A DNA stretch of 64,000 nucleotides from Burkholderia sp. FERM BP-3421 (lineage in GTDB: Bacteria > Pseudomonadota > Gammaproteobacteria > Burkholderiales > Burkholderiaceae), in contig NZ_CP117779.1 in NCBI RefSeq assembly GCF_028657905.1, forward strand, positions 174,571-238,570. Reading direction: 5' to 3'. Position 1 is the first letter of the stretch, and the number at the start of each line of letters is the position of its first letter. A program made the translations under genes and the position numbers. Shown here piece by piece: positions 8,778-16,946 of the stretch. Below the pieces are notes generated by a model. It saw only the letters and a list, made by a program, of their open reading frames with translations, did not search any database and was not told the origin of the DNA.

Positions 8778-9746
8778 ATGCCGTTAAATCAAGCGGACAA
8801 AGACGAGATCGAATCTTTGTTCGTTTCATTGTGGTATGGCGAGAAGCAGGAGCAGTCGGACGCTCGCGGCAAGCTTGATGCGTTGAAGCAGCATAGCCCA
8901 ACGCATCGTGACTACATCCTGAGCCACGAGCGGCTGAACGACCAAATCAGCCTGAACACAGCTGCGCTGCGCCAACGTTACATTCGCGTGCTCGACCCGG
9001 CTCCGGTTGCTGCTCCTGCCCGTCGTGGGGCGCTGCCGGTTCGAGTCCCGATAGCATGGCTGTCGGGAGTGTTTCTGCTGATTGGCGCCATATTCGTCTG
9101 GAACACAAACCCGGTCCTGTCCGCGCGCGCCGGTGCCGCATCAATCGGACAGCAAACGACCTTGCAGCTCGACGATGGAAGCGAGGTGCTGCTCAACACC
9201 GATACGTCCATCCGTTATCTGAATCGCTTGCGCTCACGTGAGCTCGTGCTGGAGCGCGGCGAGGCGCTATTCTCGGTTTCACACAATGTATGGCGACCGT
9301 TTTCCGTGCGCGTCGGGAATATAGAAATCAAGGATATCGGCACGAAGTTCAGCGTTCGTCGTCAGCAGAGCGGCGTCGATGTCGCTGTACTCGAGGGAGA
9401 GGTGGCGGTCCATTTGTCCACTACGTCGCAACCTGTCCAACTCACGGCAAATCAAGCCATTCGCACAACCGGAACGAACGTCGCGGCAGTGGATCCCGAC
9501 ATGCTCGTGGCGTGGAAGGACCGACGCGTGGATTTCGACGGCGCGTCGTTGAGGAGTGTCGTGTCCGAGCTCGAACGCTATCGAACTGCCCCGATCATTC
9601 TTGCCGATGAGCGAGCCGGACGTACTAGGCTCAGCGGCGGATTTTCGACCGAAGACGTTGACCGGTTGCTACGAACGCTGCCTCAAGTCGCGGCGGTCAG
9701 CGTGACCTTTCGGCCAGACGGGACGGCGATCATCGCGTCGCGCTAA
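8778..9746 (+). CDS. FecR-type anti-sigma regulator
   Basis: 322 residues with a cytoplasmic N-terminal domain, a single membrane helix at about residues 91-108 (PIAWLSGVFLLIGAIFVW), and a periplasmic FecR domain (IGQQTTLQLDDGSEVLLNTD, VLERGEALFSV and FEVxD-like KDIGTKFSVRR). The C-terminus (LSGGFSTEDVDRLLRTLPQ) matches the STN-like part of FecR that contacts the receptor's signalling domain. It should hold the sigma factor inactive and relay the receptor signal. The ATG at 8778 has only a weak upstream ribosome site. There are about 220 bases to the receptor gene, leaving room for a separate promoter. Confidence 0.9.
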   Translation: MPLNQADKDEIESLFVSLWYGEKQEQSDARGKLDALKQHSPTHRDYILSHERLNDQISLNTAALRQRYIRVLDPAPVAAPARRGALPVRVPIAWLSGVFLLIGAIFVWNTNPVLSARAGAASIGQQTTLQLDDGSEVLLNTDTSIRYLNRLRSRELVLERGEALFSVSHNVWRPFSVRVGNIEIKDIGTKFSVRRQQSGVDVAVLEGEVAVHLSTTSQPVQLTANQAIRTTGTNVAAVDPDMLVAWKDRRVDFDGASLRSVVSELERYRTAPIILADERAGRTRLSGGFSTEDVDRLLRTLPQVAAVSVTFRPDGTAIIASR

Positions 9747-9856
9747 CAAAGCATCGATATTTCATGTTTCGGGGTGGAGCGGAGGGGAATGTGCGTTCGG
9801 CTCCATAGATTTCTAACATGAAGTAACTTCGTCGATAGAAAAATTTCCACTTTGTA

Positions 9857-9898
9857 TACCCACTGTTCGGGTTCGCCGTACGCCTTTAACTCTCAGAC
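9857..9898 (+). promoter_or_regulatory. Conserved 42-bp element, copy 1 (upstream of receptor)
   Basis: TACCCACTGTTCGGG and TACGCCTTTAACT are identical to 20411-20425 and 20433-20445 upstream of the AAA+ gene. Over 42 positions, 37 are identical with no gaps. Two conserved blocks separated by 7 variable bases look like a bipartite promoter, probably for the FecI-type sigma factor. It ends 65 bases before the receptor start. Confidence 0.7.
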
Positions 9899-9963
9899 AT
9901 CGAGTGACGCAACCAGGTGTTGCGTACGTGGTCATTCGGGACTGCGGGATAAAGGAACCGGGT

Positions 9964-12231
9964 ATGAAGAAAACGAGAATGGTGCTTGCGACCTGGGCGG
10001 CAGTCTGGAGCGTCGCGGTGATGGCACAGACGAAGATCTCGGTCGAATTGCCGTCACAGGCTTTAAGCAAAGCACTCTCGACTTTGGCGAGACAAAGCGG
10101 CGTGGACCTCATCGCGCCAGCCGGATTGGTGGCTAATCGAACTGCGCCAACCGTGAAAGGTCGTATGACGGTTCGCGAAGCGTTCGATCGTTTGCTGCAG
10201 GGAACAGCGCTTGCGGTTGAGCAGCGAGACGACAAGACATACGTGATCGTTTCGTCGAAGCCATCAGTACCAGAGTCCCGTGCGTTGTCCGATGCCACGG
10301 TGGTGTTGCCCATGATGGTTGTAACGAGCCAGAGTGATCCTGATATCCGGGGGTTCGTTGCTGAATCGACATCGTCGGCCACACGGACTAATACGCCTCT
10401 GATTGAAATTCCCCAATCGATTCAGGTCGTCACGCAAGAAGTACTCAAGAGTCAGCAAGCCCAGTCTGTCGCCGATGCGCTGCGCAATGTCAGCGGCGTG
10501 GAAATTCAAGGTAACTCAGGTAGCGTGGCTTCCAGCGGTTCGCCGGTGATCAACGGGTTTCCTGCGAATGTGACACTCAACGGGATAACGAATAGCGACG
10601 CACTGAAGCTCCCGATGGCGGCTATTGCCCGTGTCGAGGTGCTCAAGGGGGCGGATATGATGGTCTCCGGCGAAGGCGCTCCCGGCGGAACCGTCAACGT
10701 CGTGACCAAAATTCCCCAATTCGCCCCTTTTAACGAATTTTCCTTTCAGACTGGTTCCTATGGAGATTTGCTCGGTTCTGTGGATCTGACAGGGCCGATC
10801 ACATCCGATAAGCAGCTTTCATATCGATTCATCGTGTCGGGAGAGCGTGCTGCCGGATCGTATGGCGGGTTTCAGGGGAAGCGCGACTTCTACATCGCCC
10901 CATCCCTGCGATGGAAAGATAGTAGTACAGATCTCGTGGTCGGACTTGAACAGCAACATACACAATTTCCATCCAATCTATATGGCATGATTATGCCGGA
11001 TGGTAGAGTTTCCGCAATATCATTAAATAGACGTGCCTATTCATCGAGCAGCAATACCAGTGTGTATTATAATTTGAGTCGTGAAATTAGGCGAAATTTA
11101 ACTTTCCGCAGCACGGCCAAATATACCGCATCAACATATCGAGATACTCCAGATGTATATTTGGATCGAAGTGAGAATGAAGAATTTTATCATTCCCAGT
11201 ATCGTAGCGGTGATCATAGTAATTCATATTATATAGATCTGGATAATAGCATCGACCTCCGGATTATGACCGGGGAGGTCACTCAGGAGATGCTTGCGGG
11301 ATATGCATACTCTTTGTCTAGATCGCATGCGAGTTCATCATTTGAAGGGAGAATTGTTTCTCCATTTCCATCGGTCGACAATCCTATACTTGCGGATGTG
11401 GAGTCGCATAGTAGTGATTTTTACAATTCATGCTATGGTAATTTGTATCTTCAGGATCAAATTTCCTGGAGGCGACTGCATGTTCTGATGAGTTTGACGC
11501 GCGGACAGCCAGGAGGGCTCGGATGGAGTCCGAACGTGGGCGTTGCCTATCAAATATCGGATAACTGGGCGATATTTGCCAATGAGCAGCACTCTCTTAT
11601 GCCAAATGAAGGAAGTTTTCTGGCCAATAGAGTGCCGGCGCCGCCAACGCGAAGCCAGTCGATCGAGGCTGGGGTGAAATTTGAACTGCTTCATGATCGT
11701 TTGAGTGGAGCGGTTGCTATTCATCGATCTCGTTATCAGAATATTTTAATTGGCATGCCAGGCCGCGACTATTCGATCCTTGTTCCGAATGGGCAAACCG
11801 CAAGAGGGATGACCATGGATGTCTCCGGTGAAGTAATTCGCGGGCTAAAAATAATATCAAGCTACTCATATAACGATTATTCGGTGAGTACGCAGGAGGC
11901 CGCGTTGGGTAATTATGTCGGGTCGGCAAAACACTCAGGAAGCTTGTGGGCGACATATGACTTTCAGAGTGCCGACTTACACGGATGGGGCATGGGCGCC
12001 GGTATCTACACGCGAGGAAGGTATTCCGCCCAGACGATCGCTGACAACACGGTGTCGATGCCGGGGCAGGCAAGAGTGGATGGGAGTGTTTATTACCATA
12101 GAAAGCGTTGGTCGAGTACGCTCGGCGTCAAGAATATATTTGGTCGACGTCTTTACGACGACGGTGCCGGCACGTTTGTCGGTATTCAGCCGGGCAGGAC
12201 GTTCTATCTGACAAGCTCCGTCAATTTTTAG
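9964..12231 (+). CDS. TonB-dependent outer-membrane receptor with STN signalling domain
   Basis: 755 residues from ATG 9964, with AAGGA seven bases upstream; the longer frame has no ribosome site. A signal peptide (MKKTRMVLATWAAVWSVAVM, cut after AQ) is followed by an STN domain (about 24-90: ISVELPSQALSKALSTLARQ and GVDLIAPAGLV) that talks to FecR. The plug has NTPLIEIPQSIQVVTQEVL and VEVLKGADMMVSGEGAPGGT. The rest is a 22-strand-type barrel ending in SSVNF, with a terminal Phe. This is the TonB-dependent siderophore-receptor class, but the downstream TldD/TldE and ABC genes hint that the ligand may be a peptide or protein. Parts of the barrel region are AT-rich (for example 11000-11450), unlike core genes here, suggesting transfer. 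Confidence 0.9.
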   Translation: MKKTRMVLATWAAVWSVAVMAQTKISVELPSQALSKALSTLARQSGVDLIAPAGLVANRTAPTVKGRMTVREAFDRLLQGTALAVEQRDDKTYVIVSSKPSVPESRALSDATVVLPMMVVTSQSDPDIRGFVAESTSSATRTNTPLIEIPQSIQVVTQEVLKSQQAQSVADALRNVSGVEIQGNSGSVASSGSPVINGFPANVTLNGITNSDALKLPMAAIARVEVLKGADMMVSGEGAPGGTVNVVTKIPQFAPFNEFSFQTGSYGDLLGSVDLTGPITSDKQLSYRFIVSGERAAGSYGGFQGKRDFYIAPSLRWKDSSTDLVVGLEQQHTQFPSNLYGMIMPDGRVSAISLNRRAYSSSSNTSVYYNLSREIRRNLTFRSTAKYTASTYRDTPDVYLDRSENEEFYHSQYRSGDHSNSYYIDLDNSIDLRIMTGEVTQEMLAGYAYSLSRSHASSSFEGRIVSPFPSVDNPILADVESHSSDFYNSCYGNLYLQDQISWRRLHVLMSLTRGQPGGLGWSPNVGVAYQISDNWAIFANEQHSLMPNEGSFLANRVPAPPTRSQSIEAGVKFELLHDRLSGAVAIHRSRYQNILIGMPGRDYSILVPNGQTARGMTMDVSGEVIRGLKIISSYSYNDYSVSTQEAALGNYVGSAKHSGSLWATYDFQSADLHGWGMGAGIYTRGRYSAQTIADNTVSMPGQARVDGSVYYHRKRWSSTLGVKNIFGRRLYDDGAGTFVGIQPGRTFYLTSSVNF

Positions 12232-12240
12232 GCAAACGCG

Positions 12241-13008
12241 ATGGACGTATCATTTTTCGCAGCGTGGCCTGGCAATGCGAACGGTGCGCAGCGGCAGCGG
12301 CGCGACGGGTTCGTGGCATTGATGGCGGCCATTGCGATGCACGTACTAGCGCTGATTTTCGCGCTGTTCCTGCATGCAAAACCGAACATTCTTCAACCCG
12401 CATGGGCCAATCGTGGCTTACCCGTGATGCTCACGACGGCGATGCACCCGGCGTCTGTGATGCCCGCGCGAGCGACGCCGCTGCCCCGGCCGCCGAAGCA
12501 CGCGCCCCAAACCGCCGCTGTTCTGGCAAGCCACCATTCCAGCACACGCACCGTTTCTATTGCGCCAACACGTCCGGCCGATACGGCAGGTGCCGAATCG
12601 GCGGAAAATCCGCCCTCCGATTCGGTGACGTCGTCGCCGGCCCCTGTTGACGCCACGGAGAAATCGTCCGGTCGACTTGCCGAATCCACTTCGATTGTTC
12701 CGGCGCTGAATTTGCCAGGTTCGCAGACGGTAATGGATGTTGCGCACATCGAGTGCGATATTCCGCAACCGGTTTATCCGCCGCGCGCGACAAGATTACA
12801 GCATGCAGGCAGCGTGACGATCGACGTCACGATCGGGACGACGGGACAGATAACGCGGGCGGCGATCGCTCGTACCAGTGGCTTCGACGAGCTTGATGCG
12901 GCAGGGAAGGACGCCATTCTCGCCGCTCGTTGCAAGCCGTACATCGATCACGGGTCGGCGGTCACGGTCCATGCGTTGCAGTCAATCGATTTCACCTTGA
13001 GAAACTGA
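12241..13008 (+). CDS. tonB: TonB-family energy transducer
   Basis: 255 residues. A cytoplasmic start leads to a membrane helix at about 25-45 (VALMAAIAMHVLALIFALFL), then a Pro/Ala/Thr-rich periplasmic linker, and a C-terminal TonB domain (about 165-255: PQPVYPPRATRLQHAGSVTI and DVTIGTTGQITRAAIARTSG). It is shorter in Pro-Lys repeats than E. coli TonB. The gene begins 9 bases after the receptor stop, so the two are cotranscribed. A private TonB-ExbB-ExbD set next to the receptor indicates dedicated energisation of this uptake route. Confidence 0.85.
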   Translation: MDVSFFAAWPGNANGAQRQRRDGFVALMAAIAMHVLALIFALFLHAKPNILQPAWANRGLPVMLTTAMHPASVMPARATPLPRPPKHAPQTAAVLASHHSSTRTVSIAPTRPADTAGAESAENPPSDSVTSSPAPVDATEKSSGRLAESTSIVPALNLPGSQTVMDVAHIECDIPQPVYPPRATRLQHAGSVTIDVTIGTTGQITRAAIARTSGFDELDAAGKDAILAARCKPYIDHGSAVTVHALQSIDFTLRN

Positions 13009-13032
13009 ATCAGTTTTTTACTAGAGCTCGTC

Positions 13033-13704
13033 ATGAACCTCGATATTTATCAGATGTGGGCGCGTATGGATGTGGTGACTCATACAATCGCGGCATTGCT
13101 GATTGTTATGTCTACTACGTCCTGGGCGGTGATTCTTTATAAAGGCATGCAACTGGTGAAAATCAAGCATTACGGTGGCGTTGCGGAGCAGCATTTCTGG
13201 AGTAAAGAGTCGCTCCAGAAAGAGACGGAATTGTTTGGTCCTTTGGTAGCGAACAATCCCTATGCGGGACTTGCCAATGCTGCTCGGGAAGCGCAGGACC
13301 GCCACAACGATGTGCGTCTGCGAGCAGCTCTGTCTTCGGACGAGTGGTTGTATCGCTGTCTGTCGGTTGCGTTCGACGAACAAGTAGGTCGGATGACGAG
13401 AGGCCTGGGCGTACTTGCGTCGGTGGGGAGCACCGCGCCATTTGTCGGCCTGTTCGGAACCGTCTGGGGAATTTTTCATGCGCTGGTCAGTATCAGCGTG
13501 GCCGGACAATCCAGCCTGGCTCAGGTGGCGGGGCCGGTCGGCGAATCGCTCGTCATGACTGCATTGGGGTTGTTTGTGGCGATCCCGGCGGTACTCGGCT
13601 ACAACGCGTTATCGCGTATCAATCGCGGCACGGTGTCCCGGCTGCATCGCTTCCGGCACGAATTGCATGCGTACCTGATGAGCGGTGAGAGCCGCCCAGC
13701 TTGA
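13033..13704 (+). CDS. exbB: ExbB/TolQ-type proton-channel subunit
   Basis: 223 residues with three hydrophobic helices in ExbB positions: HTIAALLIVMSTTSWAVILY near the N-terminus, GLGVLASVGSTAPFVGLFGT with the conserved T and G pattern and WGIFHAL, and SLVMTALGLFVAIPAVLGYN. It forms the inner-membrane pentamer that, with ExbD, passes proton-motive force to TonB. It lies 24 bases after tonB and 52 bases before exbD. Confidence 0.9.
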   Translation: MNLDIYQMWARMDVVTHTIAALLIVMSTTSWAVILYKGMQLVKIKHYGGVAEQHFWSKESLQKETELFGPLVANNPYAGLANAAREAQDRHNDVRLRAALSSDEWLYRCLSVAFDEQVGRMTRGLGVLASVGSTAPFVGLFGTVWGIFHALVSISVAGQSSLAQVAGPVGESLVMTALGLFVAIPAVLGYNALSRINRGTVSRLHRFRHELHAYLMSGESRPA

Positions 13705-13756
13705 CCGTTGCTTGCAAATACAGTCTCTTATCCAGGTAAAAGTAAGGAGTGCAAAA

Positions 13757-14164
13757 TTGGAATTTTCAGATCATCTGAATGACGATGTGATGAGTGAAAT
13801 AAACATGACTCCGTTGATCGACGTGATGCTGGTGTTACTGATCGTGTTCATGATAACGCTGCCGGCGATCACCAATGCCGTCAAGATTGATCTTCCCAAG
13901 GAAATCAGCACACCGAATGAAACAAAATCCGCACATGTGGAGGTGTCAATCGATGCAGGGGGGGCGATTCATTGGGATGCGGCGATCGTGGATCAGGCGA
14001 CATTGCAAACAAGACTCAAGGAAGCCGCGGAACGACAAACGCAACCCGAAATTCAGCTTTATGCCGATCGGATGGCCCGGTATGAGCGAGTGGCCGATTT
14101 GTTGTCAGCCATACAGCGTGCCGGCCTGAGCAAGATTGATTTTGTAACGCAACCACAACCATAA
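13757..14164 (+). CDS. exbD: ExbD-type proton-channel subunit with TTG start
   Basis: 135 residues. The DDVMSEINMTPLIDVMLVLL helix carries the essential membrane Asp of ExbD, and a periplasmic beta domain follows (VEVSIDAGGAIHWDAAIVD, IQLYADRMARYERVADLLSA). A longer frame exists, but AAGGAG at 13744-13749 sits seven bases before TTG 13757, which gives the normal ExbD N-terminus (MEFSDHLNDD). I therefore choose this rare start. It completes the TonB-ExbB-ExbD complex; the thioredoxin-fusion gene follows after 12 bases. Confidence 0.85.
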   Translation: MEFSDHLNDDVMSEINMTPLIDVMLVLLIVFMITLPAITNAVKIDLPKEISTPNETKSAHVEVSIDAGGAIHWDAAIVDQATLQTRLKEAAERQTQPEIQLYADRMARYERVADLLSAIQRAGLSKIDFVTQPQP

Positions 14165-14176
14165 CGGGAAAATGAA

Positions 14177-15439
14177 ATGAGCGTATCTGAGACGACAATA
14201 GCCGGCCTCGACGAACATCTGCAGGGTTCTGTTCCGGTCCTGCTGGATCTGTGGGCGCCCTGGTGCGGCCCATGCCAGAGGCTGGCTCCACATCTGGACA
14301 TCCTGGCCGACCAGTTCGCCGGGAAGATCAAAGTGCTGAAGTTGAACGTGGATGAATGCGAGGACGCCTTTGATCACTTTGCGGTGCGCAGCATCCCGTC
14401 GCTGATTTTCTATGTGAATGGCAAGGAGCATGACAGATTGACCGGAACTTCATCTTTGAGGTTGAAGGAAACGGTCAAGAAATGGCTTCGGGAATTGGGA
14501 GCATCGTTGCCCGAAGAAGTGGCGGTTCAGCCTGATACAGATGACAACGTTTCCGAACCGAGGAAGTGGTGCGCCTTTGGCGGCGACGCGGCACTCAAGA
14601 CGGCGGCAGTGGCAAGGCTACTGAACGGGCTGGAACCGAATAGATGGAGGAGGCCGGCAGCCCTTCTTGCTGGCGATCAGACATTTGAGGCAGCCATGGG
14701 GATGCCCCAAGCATTGAGCGATCTTCTCGATTTCGCTGTCGTTTTTCGTGAACCAATTGGACTGGACAAACAGTCGGCAAGAAAAGTCGACGTGGCACGG
14801 GTATTGAGTATCGTCGGGGACCTTCCGGTCGGTGGCGATCTCGGTCCAGCCGTGATCGGCGCGGTGCATGACCTGATGTACGTTTCACCTTGGGCCGTCC
14901 CGCAGTATTTCGATCAAGGAGGGATTGCCGACTTGATGGCAAAGCTTGCGTGTCTTCATGATCGCGAATGTGCCGGGGAATACGTGTCGAGAAAGGAGCG
15001 GGCCGATCTGGTGCGTCAGTCGATCGAACGCATAGGCGTGGATACCAACGTAGACGACAGCAAGCGGCTTGAAATGCTTGCCGTGCCTTTGACCAACCAG
15101 GACCTTTTCCTGCTTACGTCCATGATGGTGAATGAGACGATGCACCGGCAGTTCGGGGGCTTGAGCGAAGCGGATAAGGCGCGGATGCATGAAATCGACA
15201 CTGAAGACGACGAGCGTGTCATGGCACTGCTCGGCGAGCCGCCTAACGAGGCGGTCGAGCTTTGGCAAGAATGCTACGTCGAACACAGAGAGCGTCTCAA
15301 TCAAGAGCGCCGCGAGGAAGAACCGGAGATGTGGGCGCGTCACGACGCATACGAGCGGAGGCTGTTGAAGATTCGGAGCGATATTGCGACCTACGTGCTG
15401 GACGGTCTGCGGTCGCGCTTGTGTTTTGTTACCCACTGA
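14177..15439 (+). CDS. Thioredoxin domain fused to a ~300-residue domain of unknown function
   Basis: 420 residues. The first ~105 are a thioredoxin: VLLDLWAPWCGPCQRLAPHL with active-site Cys30 and Cys33, and cis-Pro in RSIPSLIFYVNG. There is no signal peptide, so the redox domain should be cytoplasmic. Residues about 120-420 are not recognised. They have a Trp/Cys start (RKWCAFGGDAALKTAAVARL), then long helical segments and an acidic, charged C-terminal region (ERLNQERREEEPEMWARHD). The gene sits inside the receptor-to-protease operon, so it may reduce or unfold an imported disulfide-containing substrate before TldD/TldE; this is inference. Confidence 0.75.
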   Translation: MSVSETTIAGLDEHLQGSVPVLLDLWAPWCGPCQRLAPHLDILADQFAGKIKVLKLNVDECEDAFDHFAVRSIPSLIFYVNGKEHDRLTGTSSLRLKETVKKWLRELGASLPEEVAVQPDTDDNVSEPRKWCAFGGDAALKTAAVARLLNGLEPNRWRRPAALLAGDQTFEAAMGMPQALSDLLDFAVVFREPIGLDKQSARKVDVARVLSIVGDLPVGGDLGPAVIGAVHDLMYVSPWAVPQYFDQGGIADLMAKLACLHDRECAGEYVSRKERADLVRQSIERIGVDTNVDDSKRLEMLAVPLTNQDLFLLTSMMVNETMHRQFGGLSEADKARMHEIDTEDDERVMALLGEPPNEAVELWQECYVEHRERLNQERREEEPEMWARHDAYERRLLKIRSDIATYVLDGLRSRLCFVTH

Positions 15440-15462
15440 CCATCCTATTGACACGCGCCCAA

Positions 15463-16932
15463 ATGAACATCATCGAATCCGGCATCCGCAACCTCGCGCT
15501 CGCGAAAGACATCCTGCTCACGCCGTACGGCCTGGACGAAACCCTGCTGACGCGCACGCTCGCCGATATCTTCACGCACCGGGTCGACTACGCCGACCTG
15601 TACTTCCAGGCCACCCGCAGCGAAGCCTGGAGCCTCGAGGAAGGCATCGTCAAGTCGGGCAGCTTCAGCATCGACCAGGGCGTCGGCGTGCGCGCCGTGG
15701 CCGGCGAACGCACCGCGTTCGCGTACTCCGATGACCTGTCGCCGGAAGCGATCGCGCAGGCCGCGGCCGCGACCAAGGCGATCGCCCGCGCGGGCGGCGG
15801 CAAGCACAAGGTGCAGGTCGCCTCGACGCTGAAGGGCATCTCGGGCCGCGACCTGTACCTGCCCGCCGATCCGCTCGCGTCGCTCGACGCGACCGCCAAG
15901 GTCAAGCTGCTCGAACGCGTCGAGCAGATGGCGCGCGGCCGCGATCCGCGCATCACGCAGGTGATGGCGGGCCTCGCGGGCGAATACGACGTCGTGCTGG
16001 TCGCGCGCAGCGACGGCGCGCTCGCGGCCGACATCCGCCCGCTCGTGCGCGTGTCCGTCACGGTGATCGCCGAGCAGAACGGCCGCCGCGAGATCGGCTC
16101 GGGCGGCGGCGGCGGCCGCTTCGACTACGGCTACTTCACCGACGAGGTGCTCGCGCGCTATGTCGACGACGCGGTGCACGCGGCGCTCGTCAACCTCGAC
16201 GCGCGCCCCGCGCCGGCGGGCGCGATGACCGTCGTGCTCGGCTCGGGCCTGCCGGGCATGCTGCTGCACGAGGCGATCGGCCACGGGCTCGAGGGCGACT
16301 CCAACCGCAAGGGTTCGTCGGCGTTCGCCGGCCGGATCGGCGAGCGGGTCGCGGCGAAGGGCGTCACGGTGGTCGACGACGGCACGCTGCCGAACCGCCG
16401 CGGCTCGCTCAACATCGACGACGAAGGCAACCCGACCCAGTGCACGACGCTGATCGAGGACGGCGTGCTCAAGGGCTACATCCAGGACACGCTGAACGCG
16501 CGCCTGATGAAGATGCCCGTGACCGGCAACGCGCGCCGCGAATCGTACGCGGCGCTGCCGATACCGCGCATGACCAATACCTACATGCTGAACGGCGACA
16601 AGGATCCGCGCGAGATCATCGAATCGGTCAAGCACGGGCTGTACGCGGTGAACTTCGGCGGCGGCCAGGTCGACATCACCAGCGGCAAGTTCGTGTTCTC
16701 GGCGTCCGAGGCCTACATGATCGAGGGCGGCAAGATCACCTACCCGGTCAAGGGCGCGACGCTGATCGGCAGCGGCCCGGAATCGCTCAAGTACGTGAGC
16801 ATGATCGGCAACGACATGCGGCTAGACAGCGGCGTCGGGGTGTGCGGCAAGGAAGGCCAGAGCGTGCCGGTGGGCGTCGGCCAGCCCACCCTGCGGCTCG
16901 ATAAGATGACCGTCGGCGGCATTGCAGTGTGA
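15463..16932 (+). CDS. tldD: TldD metalloprotease subunit, host-like GC-rich copy
   Basis: 489 residues covering the full TldD family. LLHEAIGHGLEGDSNRKGSS carries the zinc motif HExxxH (His269, Glu270, His274), and GGGQVDITSGKFVFSASEAY and MIEGGKITYPVKGATLIGSG are conserved C-terminal blocks. TldD pairs with TldE to form a cytoplasmic metalloprotease acting on unfolded peptides, known from microcin B17 maturation and CcdA turnover. The base composition is abruptly richer in GC than the genes on both sides, with almost every third position G or C. It looks like a housekeeping Burkholderia tldD placed in a foreign cluster. The ATG has no strong ribosome site; the downstream ABC gene overlaps nearly end to end. 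Confidence 0.93.
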   Translation: MNIIESGIRNLALAKDILLTPYGLDETLLTRTLADIFTHRVDYADLYFQATRSEAWSLEEGIVKSGSFSIDQGVGVRAVAGERTAFAYSDDLSPEAIAQAAAATKAIARAGGGKHKVQVASTLKGISGRDLYLPADPLASLDATAKVKLLERVEQMARGRDPRITQVMAGLAGEYDVVLVARSDGALAADIRPLVRVSVTVIAEQNGRREIGSGGGGGRFDYGYFTDEVLARYVDDAVHAALVNLDARPAPAGAMTVVLGSGLPGMLLHEAIGHGLEGDSNRKGSSAFAGRIGERVAAKGVTVVDDGTLPNRRGSLNIDDEGNPTQCTTLIEDGVLKGYIQDTLNARLMKMPVTGNARRESYAALPIPRMTNTYMLNGDKDPREIIESVKHGLYAVNFGGGQVDITSGKFVFSASEAYMIEGGKITYPVKGATLIGSGPESLKYVSMIGNDMRLDSGVGVCGKEGQSVPVGVGQPTLRLDKMTVGGIAV

Positions 16933-16946
16933 CGAGGGTTATTCCC

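Noticed and set aside
15445..16635. Long minus-strand frame within tldD
   Set aside because: Antisense shadow of a GC-rich gene; no domain recognised.
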